Positions 38,488-48,456 are shown, counted from the first letter of the stretch. The stretch is DNA of 64,000 bases from Burkholderiaceae bacterium (GCA_947455485.1 CANGNV010000010.1:1-64000); one strand, 5' to 3'. Translations and numbers: made by a program. Notes: a model not told the origin generated them from the letters alone.

Positions 38488-40256
38488 CTTTTTAAAACCG
38501 CTGTATTTGTTTTGACTGCGGCACTCTGTATTTCTGCAGGGCTTTGGTCCTGCATTGCTTTCTGCTTAAGAGGGCTGTCTGGCAAGACATTTAAGGTGCG
38601 CAGAGTCTCACTCACAATAGTCGAAAACACTGGTGCTGCAACATCACCACCGTAGTGACTGCCACCAGTCGGCTCATCAATCATGACGGCAACTACAATG
38701 CGTGGCGCACTAATGGGTGCCAAGCCCGCAAAGTAAGCGCGGTACTTATTGCCATACCCCTTACCTACTAATTTATGGGCTGTACCTGTTTTTCCACCAA
38801 CTCGATAACCTTCAGCCTGCGCTTTAATTGCGGTGCCACCTGGCTCAGTTACTGACTCCATCATGCTACGCATCTCAATGGCCGTCTTAGCAGAAATGAT
38901 ATGTGTACCTGGCTTAAATTCTGGACTACGCTCAATCGTAAGTGGCACCAATTCACCATCACGTGCAAAGATCGTGTAAGCACGCGCCACCTGAAAGAGT
39001 GAAGCTGAAATGCCATATCCAAACGCAATCCGCGCCTGATCCGTTGGCATCCATTTTTTAAAAGGGTGCACCGTGCCAGCTACAGCACCAGGAAAGCCAA
39101 TCTTTGGCGCCTGACCTAAACCAACTGATGTGTAGAAATTCCACATCTCTTCTGCGGATAAATTATTCATCGCAATTTTGGCCGTACCAATATTGCTCGA
39201 TTTTTGAATAATTTGCGCAACGGTGAGGTTACCGTAAGGATGGGTGTCTGTAATTGGCTTTGGACCAACCAGATATTTAGCGCCAATCACCATATTGGTA
39301 CTAGGAGTGATTGCACCCTTCTCTAAAGCAATCGATACCGTTAAGGGTTTAATCGTTGAGCCAGGCTCAAAGGTGTCAGTTAAAACGCGATTACGCAACT
39401 GCTCACCTGTTAATTTCTTACGATCGTTAGGGTTGTAACTTGGGTAATTGGCTAGGGCTAAGATCTCGCCAGTTTGGGTATCCAGCACGACTGCACCACC
39501 AGCGCTTGCATGGTGCTGTTCAACTGCATTTTTAACAGCGTTGTACGCAAGAAATTGAATCTTGCTATCAATAGAAAGTTGCAAATCTTTACCGTTTTGC
39601 GGTAACTGCAAAATTGCAACATCTTCAACAACGCGACCGAGGCGATCCACAACCACTCGACGAGCACCTGGATGTCCAGCCAACTCTTTTTCTCTAGAGA
39701 GTTCCATACCCTCTTGACCACGATCTTCCACATTAGTAAAGCCAACAACGTGCGCCATCGCTTCACCCTCAGGATAGAAGCGACGGTATTCATTATTCAA
39801 GCCAATGCCCGGAATTTCTAATTGCTTAATCTGTTGCGCCACTTCTGGGTCTACTTGGCGCTTCAAGAAAACTTGTTTACGCTCTTCTCTGAGCTTTTTA
39901 CGCAACTCTGCTTCGCTAATCTGCAAAAGATTTGCTAATTTCTGCACCTTATCTGCAGCCAAATCATCAGGAACAGTGTCGTTATAGGCGATCACTGACT
40001 TTGCTTCCAAGCTGGTAGCAATCACTTGACCATTGCGATCCAATATTTTTCCACGGGAAGCAGGCAACTCCAACTCACGCTGTGTACCGCGCACACCTTT
40101 GGCTTCATAGAAGGCATTTCCTGGACCCTGTATCCAGAAGGCTCTGATTAAGAGCAACATGAAAACGAAGAACAGCATGAACAGCATCAGGCGTGACCGC
40201 CACATTGGCAAACGCAATACTAAATTTGGCGTGGTTGAAAAACCTACCGGCCTCAT
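38484..40256 (-). CDS. ftsI: Septal peptidoglycan transpeptidase FtsI (PBP3)
   Basis: This 590-residue class B penicillin-binding protein has one N-terminal membrane segment at about 22-43 and a PBP dimerisation domain. The catalytic triad motifs are STIK near 302-305, SSN near 355-357 and KTGT near 492-495. It crosslinks septal peptidoglycan together with FtsW. The C-terminal tail after about residue 570 is polar and likely flexible. It overlaps ftsL and murE by 4 bp each. Confidence 0.97.
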   Translation of the reverse strand: MRPVGFSTTPNLVLRLPMWRSRLMLFMLFFVFMLLLIRAFWIQGPGNAFYEAKGVRGTQRELELPASRGKILDRNGQVIATSLEAKSVIAYNDTVPDDLAADKVQKLANLLQISEAELRKKLREERKQVFLKRQVDPEVAQQIKQLEIPGIGLNNEYRRFYPEGEAMAHVVGFTNVEDRGQEGMELSREKELAGHPGARRVVVDRLGRVVEDVAILQLPQNGKDLQLSIDSKIQFLAYNAVKNAVEQHHASAGGAVVLDTQTGEILALANYPSYNPNDRKKLTGEQLRNRVLTDTFEPGSTIKPLTVSIALEKGAITPSTNMVIGAKYLVGPKPITDTHPYGNLTVAQIIQKSSNIGTAKIAMNNLSAEEMWNFYTSVGLGQAPKIGFPGAVAGTVHPFKKWMPTDQARIAFGYGISASLFQVARAYTIFARDGELVPLTIERSPEFKPGTHIISAKTAIEMRSMMESVTEPGGTAIKAQAEGYRVGGKTGTAHKLVGKGYGNKYRAYFAGLAPISAPRIVVAVMIDEPTGGSHYGGDVAAPVFSTIVSETLRTLNVLPDSPLKQKAMQDQSPAEIQSAAVKTNTAVLKR

Positions 40257-40519
40257 CTAGCCTCCTTCAGGTACAAAGTACGCTCTGGAGATATGGGGAC
40301 CATATGTAACTGATTACGAGCAACATCACGAATACGTGCCGACTTAGAAAGGTTGCGCTGCTCATACTCTAGGCGCAACCAATCTTGATTCAGCTTGCGC
40401 TCTTCAATTTGCGCTCGCTCTAAGGAGATAAATAATTTACGTGCACGCTGCTGGGCTGCAACCAAAGAGAGGGCGCACACCAATAGCAAGACAAGTAAGG
40501 TCAGCGTAGCGCGGTTCAA
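40253..40519 (-). CDS. ftsL: Cell division protein FtsL
   Basis: This 88-residue bitopic protein has a very short cytoplasmic end, one membrane segment at about residues 5-23 ([17 protein letters not shown]) and a periplasmic coiled coil with heptad-like Leu spacing. It forms the FtsQLB complex that activates FtsWI. Identity rests on size, topology and position between rsmH and ftsI, since the sequence itself is poorly conserved. It overlaps both neighbours by 4 bp. Confidence 0.9.
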   Translation of the reverse strand: MNRATLTLLVLLLVCALSLVAAQQRARKLFISLERAQIEERKLNQDWLRLEYEQRNLSKSARIRDVARNQLHMVPISPERTLYLKEAR

Positions 40520-41466
40520 GCTGGCACTCCTGTGCGTTTTTCAGCAACTCGCATGATGGCTGAACGAGCACGAGGATTCTCTCGGACTTCTTCATCACTT
40601 GGCTTAACGCGTCCAATAATCTCTAAGGCGCTTTGCGGTAAATCTCTATCGCGGACCGGCAAACCCCGAGGCACTTCAACCTTCGCATGTGACTGCAAAA
40701 ATTGCTTAACGATACGATCTTCTAGCGAATGAAAACTAATCACCGCTAAGCGTGCGCCTGGCTTTAGTAAATTAAGCGCTGCTTTTAATCCAAGTTCAAG
40801 ATCTTCTAACTCGCGATTAATGAAAATGCGTAGCGCCTGGAATGTTCTAGTAGCTGGATCTTGTCCAACTTCTCTTGTGCGTACAACGCTGGCCACCAAG
40901 CTTGCTAGTTGCAAAGTTGTTTTTGGCGACAAACCCTCTTCTCGCTTAGCTACGATAGCTTTTGCGATCTGAAATGCAAAACGTTCCTCACCATAAGTCT
41001 TAATCACGCGCGTGATGTCCTCTTGTGATGCTTGCTCTAACCATTCTGCTGCTGTGAAACCATGATCCGTGTTCATGCGCATATCGAGCGGACCATCCTT
41101 GCGAAAGGAAAATCCACGATGTGCTTCGTCCACCTGTGGAGAGCTGATGCCAAGATCTAACAAAATGCCATCGACTGATTCTGGCTCTGCGTATTGATCC
41201 ATCTGCGCAAAACTGTCGTGCACGATTCGTAAGCGAGGATCGTTGATTTTTCCCGCTACTGCGATCGCATCCAAATCCTTGTCGAAGGAAATCATGCGCG
41301 CGCTCGAAGGTAATTTTGAAAGCAGTGCTTGCGTATGCCCGCCACGCCCAAAGGTTCCATCGATCAAGAGTAGATTTTTTGAGGTTTCGGGAGAGGTGAT
41401 GCGTGGGCCACTGATCAGCGCCGTCACCGCCTCGGCCAGTAATACTGGGCGATGAGTTATGTTCAT
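40516..41466 (-). CDS. rsmH: 16S rRNA (cytosine(1402)-N4)-methyltransferase
   Basis: This 316-residue methyltransferase modifies C1402 in the decoding centre of 16S rRNA. The N-terminal [10 protein letters not shown] segment, the SAM-binding [15 protein letters not shown] motif near 35-49, [10 protein letters not shown] near 107-116 and the C-terminal [15 protein letters not shown] motif near 254-268 are all present. It lies 12 bp after mraZ and overlaps ftsL by 4 bp. Confidence 0.97.
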   Translation of the reverse strand: MNITHRPVLLAEAVTALISGPRITSPETSKNLLLIDGTFGRGGHTQALLSKLPSSARMISFDKDLDAIAVAGKINDPRLRIVHDSFAQMDQYAEPESVDGILLDLGISSPQVDEAHRGFSFRKDGPLDMRMNTDHGFTAAEWLEQASQEDITRVIKTYGEERFAFQIAKAIVAKREEGLSPKTTLQLASLVASVVRTREVGQDPATRTFQALRIFINRELEDLELGLKAALNLLKPGARLAVISFHSLEDRIVKQFLQSHAKVEVPRGLPVRDRDLPQSALEIIGRVKPSDEEVRENPRARSAIMRVAEKRTGVPA

Positions 41467-41478
41467 GGCACCCTGTCA

Positions 41479-41910
41479 TCAAAAATTAAATTGCTTCAGG
41501 GCTTCAGGCATACCTTGTGCAATGGCAGCCTGTTCTTTTGCAGCGTAAGTAGCGGCGTCCCACAACTCCAGATGACTACCCATGCCGAGCAGCATCACTT
41601 CCTTTTCAATACCAGCAGCTGATCGCAATTCTGGGCTCACCAAAATTCTTCCTGCGCTATCCAAATCTACTTCTGCAGCATTACCAAGGAAGATTCGGCG
41701 CCACCAATGGGCATCCATCGGCAATTGGGCGACACGTGTGCGGAACGTTTCCCACTCAGGGCGAGGGAACAACAAGAGGCATCCATCAGGGTGCTTTGTG
41801 AGCGTAATTCGGCCCTCACCTTGAACTAACAAGGCGTCACGATGCTTTGCCGGCACAGACATGCGGCCTTTTGCATCTAAATTGAGAGCTGACGCACCTT
41901 GAAACACCAT
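41479..41910 (-). CDS. mraZ: Transcriptional regulator MraZ
   Basis: This 143-residue protein contains two SpoVT/AbrB-like repeats. The first has [16 protein letters not shown] near 12-27 and the second [15 protein letters not shown] near 82-96, each with the conserved (D)xxGRxxxP-like core. MraZ binds TGGGN direct repeats upstream of its own gene and controls the dcw operon. Three matching 10-bp repeats are found directly upstream of its ATG. It is the first gene of the cluster. Confidence 0.96.
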   Translation of the reverse strand: MVFQGASALNLDAKGRMSVPAKHRDALLVQGEGRITLTKHPDGCLLLFPRPEWETFRTRVAQLPMDAHWWRRIFLGNAAEVDLDSAGRILVSPELRSAAGIEKEVMLLGMGSHLELWDAATYAAKEQAAIAQGMPEALKQFNF

Positions 41911-41913
41911 TTA

Positions 41914-41940
41914 CCCCACTTTTTCACACTTCCTCCCACT
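41914..41940 (-). promoter_or_regulatory. MraZ operator: three tandem 10-bp repeats
   Basis: Read on the minus strand, three consecutive 10-mers start with AGTG: AGTGGGAGGA, AGTGTGAAAA and AGTGGGGTAA. They place TGGGA, TGTGA and TGGGG exactly 10 bp apart, matching the known MraZ target of TGGGN repeats with 5-nt spacers; the middle copy is degenerate. The array overlaps the -10 box on one side and the mraZ ribosome binding site on the other, which fits autorepression. Confidence 0.8.
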
Positions 41941-41966
41941 TTAGAGGATCGCAATAAGAGGGTCAA
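41938..41966 (-). promoter_or_regulatory. Predicted sigma-70 promoter of the dcw cluster (Pmra)
   Basis: On the minus strand a -35 box TTGACC (41966-41961) and a -10 box TAAAGT (41943-41938) are separated by exactly 17 bp. Transcription would start near 41931, about 20 nt before the mraZ ATG and inside the repeat array. Confidence 0.72.
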
Positions 41967-41985
41967 GTGTTTTTGGGTAATTTTT

Positions 41986-41999
41986 TAGGAAATTTCCTA
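41986..41999. repeat. 14-bp perfect palindrome upstream of the mraZ promoter
   Basis: TAGGAAATTTCCTA is a perfect palindrome whose nearer end lies about 20 bp upstream of the predicted -35 box of the dcw promoter. Its position would suit an activator or a second regulator site. No known binding protein was recognised. Confidence 0.35.
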
Positions 42000-42124
42000 G
42001 TGATTACAAACACTTAGCGTCATGTCTTGATAAAATGGTGACTATAAAAATGCTACTTGAAACAACGGCTTGGAAAATATACTTAAGAATAGGTCTTAGC
42101 TATTTGGCCCAATAATGGATAAAT

Positions 42125-42146
42125 ATACTGTATTAATAAACAGTAT
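42125..42146. repeat. AT-rich inverted repeat downstream of coq7
   Basis: ATACTGT and ACAGTAT form a 7-bp inverted repeat around ATTAATAA. It lies about 35 bp after the coq7 stop on the minus strand and could act as a weak terminator, although no long T-run follows. Apart from this, the palindrome and the dcw promoter, nothing was recognised in the 271-bp gap 41911-42181. Confidence 0.35.
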
Positions 42147-42181
42147 TTCAAATAAAAATACACAAAATAATTAATTTAGAA

Positions 42182-42811
42182 CTAAATTTTGTAAGCAGTG
42201 TTTGTCATGACTTTTGACATCGCCTGCATTAGCCTCTGAATCGGCTCCGGCAAGACCGCGCCACCAGCAGAAAGTGCGGCCTGTCCATGCTCGATTTCAT
42301 CGACGCGCATTTGATCAACAATGGCGCGAGAACGCTGATCCTCAACAGGCAATTTATGGAGGTGACTCTCGAGATGATTTTCTACTTGTTTTTCTGTTTC
42401 AGCAACAAATCCAAGACTCCACTTATCGCCCGCTAAGCCAGCAGCCAAGCCGATTGCAAAGGATCCCGCATACCAAATTGGGTTGAGATAACTCGTGTGA
42501 GAACCCAACTCCTGAAGGCGTGTTTCGCACCAAGCCAAGTGATCCATTTCCTCTTGAGCGGAGTGATCCAACATCTGCCGAATTTCAGGACTGCGGGCCA
42601 CTAATTTTTGCGACTGATAGAGGGCCTGGGCGCAAACCTCACCCACATGATTGACACGCATTAATCCAGCAGCGTGCTCTCGCTCTTTGACGTCCAGCAA
42701 AGCGGTAGATTGAATATCCGAACCGGGGGTTGGGCGATGAGCATGAGCACCCCCAACTACCGAGCGCAAGGCTGTATCAAACTCAATAATGAAGCGGTCA
42801 ATTAGCGCCAT
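42182..42811 (-). CDS. coq7: Demethoxyubiquinone hydroxylase (2-polyprenyl-3-methyl-6-methoxy-benzoquinone monooxygenase)
   Basis: This 209-residue diiron enzyme performs the C6 hydroxylation in ubiquinone biosynthesis. The diiron ligands appear as Glu in [12 protein letters not shown], the [10 protein letters not shown] motif and the late EIEHGQAAL motif. It lies 13 bp after bioB on the same strand, so the two are probably co-transcribed, although their pathways differ. Confidence 0.95.
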   Translation of the reverse strand: MALIDRFIIEFDTALRSVVGGAHAHRPTPGSDIQSTALLDVKEREHAAGLMRVNHVGEVCAQALYQSQKLVARSPEIRQMLDHSAQEEMDHLAWCETRLQELGSHTSYLNPIWYAGSFAIGLAAGLAGDKWSLGFVAETEKQVENHLESHLHKLPVEDQRSRAIVDQMRVDEIEHGQAALSAGGAVLPEPIQRLMQAMSKVMTNTAYKI

Positions 42812-42824
42812 GGGCTTGTAAAAA

Positions 42825-43862
42825 CTAGACCAAAACCTCTGCTTTGCAGCTTTGTTTAGTCTTCAAACCCAATTCAGCCAAAAGCTCCCGGTCTTGTTCT
42901 GCCTCGGGATTACCGGTAGTGAGTAGTTGCTCACCATAGAAAATAGAATTCGCGCCAGCCTGGAAGCACATGGCCTGAACTGCCCTGCCGAGCTCCTGCC
43001 GACCAGCCGATAAACGTACTCGCGCACGCGGCATCGTAATGCGGGCTACGGCAATTGTTCTGACAAATTCGAGTGGATCCAAAGGCTTTTGATCTGCCAG
43101 TGGAGTTCCCGCCACAGGGACGAGATGGTTAATTGGAACTGACTCTGGATATGGGCTTAAATTAGCCAAACGAGCTAAGAAAGCTGCTCGCTGTTCACGA
43201 GACTCACCCATACCCACAATACCGCCGCAACACACTGACATGCCGGCAGCACGCACATTAGAAATCGTATCCAAACGGTCTTGATAGCCCCGAGTGGAGA
43301 TAACTGATCGATAGAAGTCTTCACTGGTATCCAAATTGTGGTTATAAAAGTCCAGGCCAGCCTCTTGCAGGGCTTGAGCCTGATTAGCCTCCAGCATCCC
43401 TAGAGTGGCGCAGGTTTCAAGTCCTAAGGCCTTCACGCCCTTAATCATGGCGGTAACTTTTTCAATATCGCGGTCTTTGGGCTCCCGCCAAGCGGCGCCC
43501 ATACAAAAACGGTTTGATCCAGCAGCTTTGGCGGCCTTAGCTGCCTCAAGCACCTCGTCCAGATCCATCAACTTATTAGCCTTCACGTCAGTGTCGTAAC
43601 GTGCTGCTTGAGGGCAATAGCCGCAATCCTCGGGGCAGCCACCAGTCTTGATTGACAAGAGCGTGGCCAATTCCACATCGCCATCAGGGAAGTTGGCGCG
43701 ATGGGTCTCTTGCGCCTTGAACATTAATTCACTAAATGGAAGGGCAAATAGAGCCTCAATTTGAGCAATCGACCAAGCGCCCGATGCATCGACCTCTTTA
43801 TGCAAATCCTTTTGAGACTTGACTTGGGTGAGGGGTTTTTCAGTAGTTTGGGTGGCCTGCAT
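42825..43862 (-). CDS. bioB: Biotin synthase
   Basis: This 345-residue radical SAM enzyme inserts sulfur into dethiobiotin. The radical SAM motif with three cysteines is in [13 protein letters not shown] near 73-85, and the second-cluster residues follow in MCVC-type segments ([22 protein letters not shown]). The C-terminal RLSAGRQE stretch carries the conserved Arg ligand of the [2Fe-2S] cluster. It is divergent from bioA across an 89-bp gap in which no clear BirA operator was recognised. Confidence 0.97.
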   Translation of the reverse strand: MQATQTTEKPLTQVKSQKDLHKEVDASGAWSIAQIEALFALPFSELMFKAQETHRANFPDGDVELATLLSIKTGGCPEDCGYCPQAARYDTDVKANKLMDLDEVLEAAKAAKAAGSNRFCMGAAWREPKDRDIEKVTAMIKGVKALGLETCATLGMLEANQAQALQEAGLDFYNHNLDTSEDFYRSVISTRGYQDRLDTISNVRAAGMSVCCGGIVGMGESREQRAAFLARLANLSPYPESVPINHLVPVAGTPLADQKPLDPLEFVRTIAVARITMPRARVRLSAGRQELGRAVQAMCFQAGANSIFYGEQLLTTGNPEAEQDRELLAELGLKTKQSCKAEVLV

Positions 43863-43951
43863 GGTCGAATTCCAGAAAATAGATCAATTCAAGGCATAAA
43901 CATAACAGATACAGACTTAAATTAGGAAAAACTAGTGGTCAAATACCAAAC

Positions 43952-45298
43952 ATGAAGCTTATTTCTGACCCAAATCAAACCTCGCTGGTTGATCGCAGCC
44001 TAGATGCCGTTTGGCATCCCTGCACTCAGATGAAGCATCACGAGTCATTGCCCTTAATTGCCATTACTAAGGGCAACGGTGCTTGGCTCTTTGATGACAA
44101 GGGAAATGCGCTACTTGATTGCATTAGCTCTTGGTGGACCAATTTGTTTGGCCACTCCAATCCACGCATCAATCAAGCCATTACTAATCAGCTTGAAAAA
44201 ATTGAGCACGTCATGCTCGCTGGATTTACACACCCACCTGTAGTGGAGCTTTCCGAGAAACTGTCCGCATTAACTCAAGGTCATTTAGGTCACGTATTTT
44301 TTGCATCGGATGGCGCCTCTGCAGTAGAAATTGCTTTGAAGATGAGCCATCACTTTTGGCGCCTGAACAATCAACCGCAAAAGAAAAAATTTGTCTGTTT
44401 AGAGAATGGATACCACGGAGAAACTTTAGGTGCATTAGCGGTTACAGATGTTGCAATCTTTCGTGAAGCCTATGGCTCACTTTTACAAGATGTTTTTACT
44501 GCCCCCTCACCCGATTTACGAAAAGCAAAACCTGGTGAAAGCGCTGATGATGTCGCCAGGCAAGCCGCAAAAAAATTAGAGGCGCTACTAGAAGCAGAGC
44601 ATCACCATATTGCAGCCATCATTGTTGAGCCACTCGTTCAATGCGCAGGACAGATGGCGATGTACTCACCAGAATATTTACGCTTAGTGCGCTCACTCTG
44701 CGATCGCTATAACATTCACCTCATTGCCGATGAGATCGCGGTAGGCTGCGGTCGATCAGGGAAATTTTTTGCTTGTGAACATGCAGGAATTTGGCCAGAC
44801 TTCTTGACACTGTCTAAAGGCATTAGTGGCGGCTATCTTCCGCTGTCGCTCTCCATGACAACTGACAAAATTTATCGCGCCTTTTATGGCGATCAAATGC
44901 AACAAGGCTTCTTACACTCGCATTCCTATACAGGCAATCCATTGGCATGCGCTGCTGCACTTGCATGTCTAGAGATTTTTGAAGTTGAATCTGTTCTTGA
45001 AAAAAATCTTGAACGCAGCAAAGATCTTGCCACTGCATTTTCTTGGGCAAAAGCAGATCCTCGCATTGAATATTGGCGCCAGCAAGGCATGATCCTAGCA
45101 TTTGATATCAAACCAGAGTCACTAAAAAATTCAACTACGTTTTCACGAGATATGTTTTCAGCAAGCATGGCAGAAGGTATTCTGATTAGACCAATTGGCA
45201 ATACGATTTATGTCATGCCGCCATACATTCTCTCTTCAGAGGAAGCTATGCAAATGGGTGCCTCCGTACAACGCGCGCTCAATCAGGTCTTGGCATGA
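43952..45298 (+). CDS. bioA: Adenosylmethionine--8-amino-7-oxononanoate aminotransferase
   Basis: This 448-residue PLP enzyme makes 7,8-diaminopelargonic acid, using SAM as amino donor in most BioA enzymes. Features are WHPCTQMKHHESLPLI near 21-36, SSWWTNLFGHSNP near 59-71, YHGETLGALAVTD near 150 and the PLP lysine in LSKGISGGYLPLS near 289. It starts the bioA-bioF-bioD run, overlapping bioF by 4 bp. Confidence 0.96.
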   Translation: MKLISDPNQTSLVDRSLDAVWHPCTQMKHHESLPLIAITKGNGAWLFDDKGNALLDCISSWWTNLFGHSNPRINQAITNQLEKIEHVMLAGFTHPPVVELSEKLSALTQGHLGHVFFASDGASAVEIALKMSHHFWRLNNQPQKKKFVCLENGYHGETLGALAVTDVAIFREAYGSLLQDVFTAPSPDLRKAKPGESADDVARQAAKKLEALLEAEHHHIAAIIVEPLVQCAGQMAMYSPEYLRLVRSLCDRYNIHLIADEIAVGCGRSGKFFACEHAGIWPDFLTLSKGISGGYLPLSLSMTTDKIYRAFYGDQMQQGFLHSHSYTGNPLACAAALACLEIFEVESVLEKNLERSKDLATAFSWAKADPRIEYWRQQGMILAFDIKPESLKNSTTFSRDMFSASMAEGILIRPIGNTIYVMPPYILSSEEAMQMGASVQRALNQVLA

Positions 45299-46524
45299 GT
45301 ACAAACTTTAGAGCTCGCAATATGGCAGAGCACCAGATTGCCGACCTGGATGAGCAGTTACTCAGACGCAAACTGCGTACTACCGAATCGCCCTGCGACA
45401 CCAAGGCCCGCGTTGGCAAGCGTGAGCTTAAAGCGTTTTGTAGTAATGACTACCTAGGCCTAGCAAACCACCCCAAATTAGTTGCTGCGCTTGCGGAAGG
45501 TGCAAACCTCTATGGGGTTGGGAGTGGCGCATCACACTTAATTAGCGGTCATAGCATTGCGCATGAATTGCTTGAAAAAAAATTAGCCTCCTGCGAGGAA
45601 AAACACATACCCAACGCAAGAGCACTGTTTTTTAGCACTGGCTATCTCGCAAACATCAATGCCATCACTGGAATTTCTAGGCTTGCCGAGCAGGGGCAAG
45701 CCAGTATTTACTCGGCCAAACTCAATCACGCCTCTTTGATTGATGGTGTTCGCCTAGCAAGTGCACAAAATAAAGCCAAGGTGACATTGTTTGATCATCA
45801 AAATCTCGACTCACTGGAAGAATCGCTCAAGCAAGATACTCACCCCCTCAAGTTGATTGTGGTCGATGGTGTATTCAGTATGGATGGGGATATCGCGCCC
45901 GTAGAAAAACTACTTCACATTGCCGAACAATATGATGCCTTGTTGATGGTAGATGACGCACATGGATTTGGGGTGCTTGGCGAACAAGGCCACGGTATTT
46001 TGGAACAAGCAGGCGTGCATTCAGAGCGAATTATCTATGTCGGCACACTTGGTAAGGCGGCTGGCGTTAGTGGTGCATTTATTTGTGCAGCTGCACCGTT
46101 TATTGAGTGGCTCATCCAAAAAGGACGGCCCTACATTTACAGTACGGCTACACCACCGGCGATTGCTCACACATTACTCAGCAGCGTTGAGTTGATCGAA
46201 GGCGATGAAGGTATTACTCGTCGTAAAAAACTGAATGAACTGATTCAGGTTTGGCGTGATGAAATGATTTTCTCAAGCTGGGAAAAAACTCCTTCATCTA
46301 CCCCAATTCAGCCAGTCATTTTAGGAAGCAATGCCAACGCATTAGCAGTAGCTAAGCTCTTGGATGAAGCGGGTTATTGGATTCCAGCAATCCGCCCGCC
46401 CACCGTTCCTGTTGACACTTCTCGCCTGCGTATTACTTTTTCTGCAAACCATAGTGTTGATGACTTACGTGAGTTGATTCAGGCATTGAAGGCCATTGAG
46501 AAAATAGTAGGAAGTGATTTATGA
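45295..46524 (+). CDS. bioF: 8-amino-7-oxononanoate synthase
   Basis: This 409-residue PLP enzyme condenses pimeloyl-ACP (or -CoA) with alanine. Motifs include FCSNDYLGLANHPKL near 43-57, GVGSGASHLISGH near 75-87, DDAHGFGVLGEQGHG near 220-234 and the PLP lysine in GTLGKAAGVSGAF near 250-262. The N-terminus is normal for BioF. Start and end overlap bioA and bioD by 4 bp, indicating translational coupling. Confidence 0.95.
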   Translation: MSTNFRARNMAEHQIADLDEQLLRRKLRTTESPCDTKARVGKRELKAFCSNDYLGLANHPKLVAALAEGANLYGVGSGASHLISGHSIAHELLEKKLASCEEKHIPNARALFFSTGYLANINAITGISRLAEQGQASIYSAKLNHASLIDGVRLASAQNKAKVTLFDHQNLDSLEESLKQDTHPLKLIVVDGVFSMDGDIAPVEKLLHIAEQYDALLMVDDAHGFGVLGEQGHGILEQAGVHSERIIYVGTLGKAAGVSGAFICAAAPFIEWLIQKGRPYIYSTATPPAIAHTLLSSVELIEGDEGITRRKKLNELIQVWRDEMIFSSWEKTPSSTPIQPVILGSNANALAVAKLLDEAGYWIPAIRPPTVPVDTSRLRITFSANHSVDDLRELIQALKAIEKIVGSDL

Positions 46525-47243
46525 CCATCAATACCTCTACTGGATTTTTTGTTACTGGCACGGATACTGAAGTTGGCAAAACTTTGCTTAGTGGTGCGCT
46601 CATTCTCAAACTAAGAGAGGTGGGGATCAGTGCAGTCGGTTTTAAGCCTGTAGTCGCCGGTACCTATATTGACTCCAACGGTCAGAAACTGAATGAAGAC
46701 CTAGAAACATTACGGATCGCATCAGGATTAAATCTTCAGGAGCAAAGTCTTTGCCCCTATATTCTGGATGATGCAGCCGCTCCGCACCTTGTTGCCAAGA
46801 AAAATGATATTTACCTAGACTCCTCCATCATCTTGGGTGATTTACATTCCTTGGGCCAACAATTTGAGGCGGTCGTTGTTGAGGGTGCGGGTGGCTTTTT
46901 AGTCCCTCTAAATGAGCAGGAAGATTTGGGTGATCTCGCTCAGGCAATAGATTTGCCAGTGATCCTCGTAGTAGGCATGCGTTTGGGCTGCATTAATCAC
47001 GCTCTGCTCACATGTGAAGCAATTGTGTCGCGCCAGTTGACGATTGCCGGTTGGGTAGCAAATACGCTTTCAGAGGAAATGCCTTTTTTAGAAGAGAATA
47101 TTCAAACCTTAAAAGAGCGAATTTTTGCGCCTTTTTTAGGCGTTATTCCCACCCTTCCTAAGCAGCTTCAGAAGCCAGAGAATGCCCCCTACTCCATAGA
47201 GGTATTACGATTTGCTGCGGAGCACATAAAACTGCCTGAGTAA
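46521..47243 (+). CDS. bioD: Dethiobiotin synthetase
   Basis: This 240-residue ATP-dependent carboxylase forms the ureido ring of dethiobiotin. The P-loop region GTDTEVGKTLLSGAL is at 12-26, the substrate lysine segment VGFKPVVAG near 39-47 and the VVVEGAGGFLVPL motif near 118-130. It closes the bioAFD run. The pimeloyl-producing genes bioC and bioH are not in this window. Confidence 0.95.
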   Translation: MTINTSTGFFVTGTDTEVGKTLLSGALILKLREVGISAVGFKPVVAGTYIDSNGQKLNEDLETLRIASGLNLQEQSLCPYILDDAAAPHLVAKKNDIYLDSSIILGDLHSLGQQFEAVVVEGAGGFLVPLNEQEDLGDLAQAIDLPVILVVGMRLGCINHALLTCEAIVSRQLTIAGWVANTLSEEMPFLEENIQTLKERIFAPFLGVIPTLPKQLQKPENAPYSIEVLRFAAEHIKLPE

Positions 47244-47262
47244 ATTCAGATAAGATGAAGCT

Positions 47263-48456
47263 ATGCGATTACTTCCAGAAATCATCGACTCCGCATCAGC
47301 CATTCAAGAGATTCGACGCAATATTCATGCGCATCCAGAATTGCGTTTTGAAGAAAATCGCACTTCCGATCTGGTAGCAAAAGCACTTTCAAGTTGGGGT
47401 ATTACGGTGTATCGCGGCCTAGGAAAAACTGGGGTTGTTGGCAAACTCGATGGCGACTTAGGTCAAGGCAAGATGATTGGCTTGCGTGCCGATATGGATG
47501 CGCTACCACTACAAGAACACAATACCTTTGAACACACTTCAAAGAATCCCGGCAAGATGCATGCCTGTGGCCATGATGGTCACACTGCAATGCTCTTAGG
47601 TGCCGCCCAATATTTATCAAACCATCGCGATTTCAAAGGCTCAGTTATTTTTATTTTTCAGCCAGCTGAAGAAGGTGGTGCCGGCGCGCAAGAAATGATT
47701 AACGATGGGTTATTCAAACAATTTCCTTGCGATGCTGTTTTTGGTTTGCATAACTGGCCCGGTCTTGCCGAAGGCCATTTTGGCGTGACCTCTGGCCCGA
47801 TGATGGCCTCAAGTAATACTTTTGAAATCACTATCCGCGGTAAAGGTGGGCATGCTGCTTTGCCACACAACAGCGCTGACCCACTACTAGCAGGAACTCA
47901 AGTTGTACAAGCACTACAAAGCATCATTACCCGAAATAAACGTCCCGTGGATGCAGCAGTGTTATCAGTCACCCAGTTTCATGCAGGCGAGACTAGCAAC
48001 GTTATTCCGGATAGCGCTTTTATCGGTGGAACTGTTCGCACATTCACGATAGAAGTTTTAGATTTAATTGAACAACGTTTGAGAGAAATCTCTCACAACG
48101 TATCCAGTGCATTTGACTGTCAAGCGGAAGTGAGTTTTTCTCGCAACTATCCCCCGCTCATTAATCATGACAAGGAAGTAGACTTCGCAAGCGAGGTCAT
48201 GGGTGAATTGGTTGGGACGCAAAACGTCAACACTTCAATCGATCCCACGATGGGTGCAGAAGACTTTGCATTTATGCTCTTGGAGAAACCTGGTTGCTAT
48301 GTGTTCCTAGGGAATGGTGATGGCGATCACCGTGCAGTAGGTCATGGCATGGGTCCATGCCATCTTCATAATCCCTCTTATGACTTCAATGATGCATTGA
48401 TCCCTGTTGGCGTGAGCTACTGGGTCAAGTTAGCCCAGCGCTACTTAGAAAAATAA
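47263..48456 (+). CDS. M20 family amidohydrolase (hippurate hydrolase-like)
   Basis: This 397-residue metallopeptidase-fold enzyme has the M20D signature: MHACGHDGHTAMLLGAA near 103-119 with Cys and His metal ligands, FQPAEEGGAGAQEM near 132-145 with the catalytic Glu, and the late GHGMGPCHLHNPSYDFND motif. A dimerisation lid with GKGGHAALPH lies near 193-202. Relatives hydrolyse hippurate, N-acetyl or indole-acetyl amino acids; the substrate is not resolved. It follows bioD by 19 bp and may be co-transcribed. Confidence 0.88.
   Translation: MRLLPEIIDSASAIQEIRRNIHAHPELRFEENRTSDLVAKALSSWGITVYRGLGKTGVVGKLDGDLGQGKMIGLRADMDALPLQEHNTFEHTSKNPGKMHACGHDGHTAMLLGAAQYLSNHRDFKGSVIFIFQPAEEGGAGAQEMINDGLFKQFPCDAVFGLHNWPGLAEGHFGVTSGPMMASSNTFEITIRGKGGHAALPHNSADPLLAGTQVVQALQSIITRNKRPVDAAVLSVTQFHAGETSNVIPDSAFIGGTVRTFTIEVLDLIEQRLREISHNVSSAFDCQAEVSFSRNYPPLINHDKEVDFASEVMGELVGTQNVNTSIDPTMGAEDFAFMLLEKPGCYVFLGNGDGDHRAVGHGMGPCHLHNPSYDFNDALIPVGVSYWVKLAQRYLEK

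Noticed and set aside
41000-41482. Minus-strand frame of 160 codons inside rsmH
   Set aside because: It is a frame shifted reading of rsmH with no motif; rsmH is complete with its family signatures.
43863-43951. BirA operator between bioB and bioA
   Set aside because: Expected because of the divergent biotin genes, but no pair of half-sites resembling TTGTAAACC with the right spacing was found.
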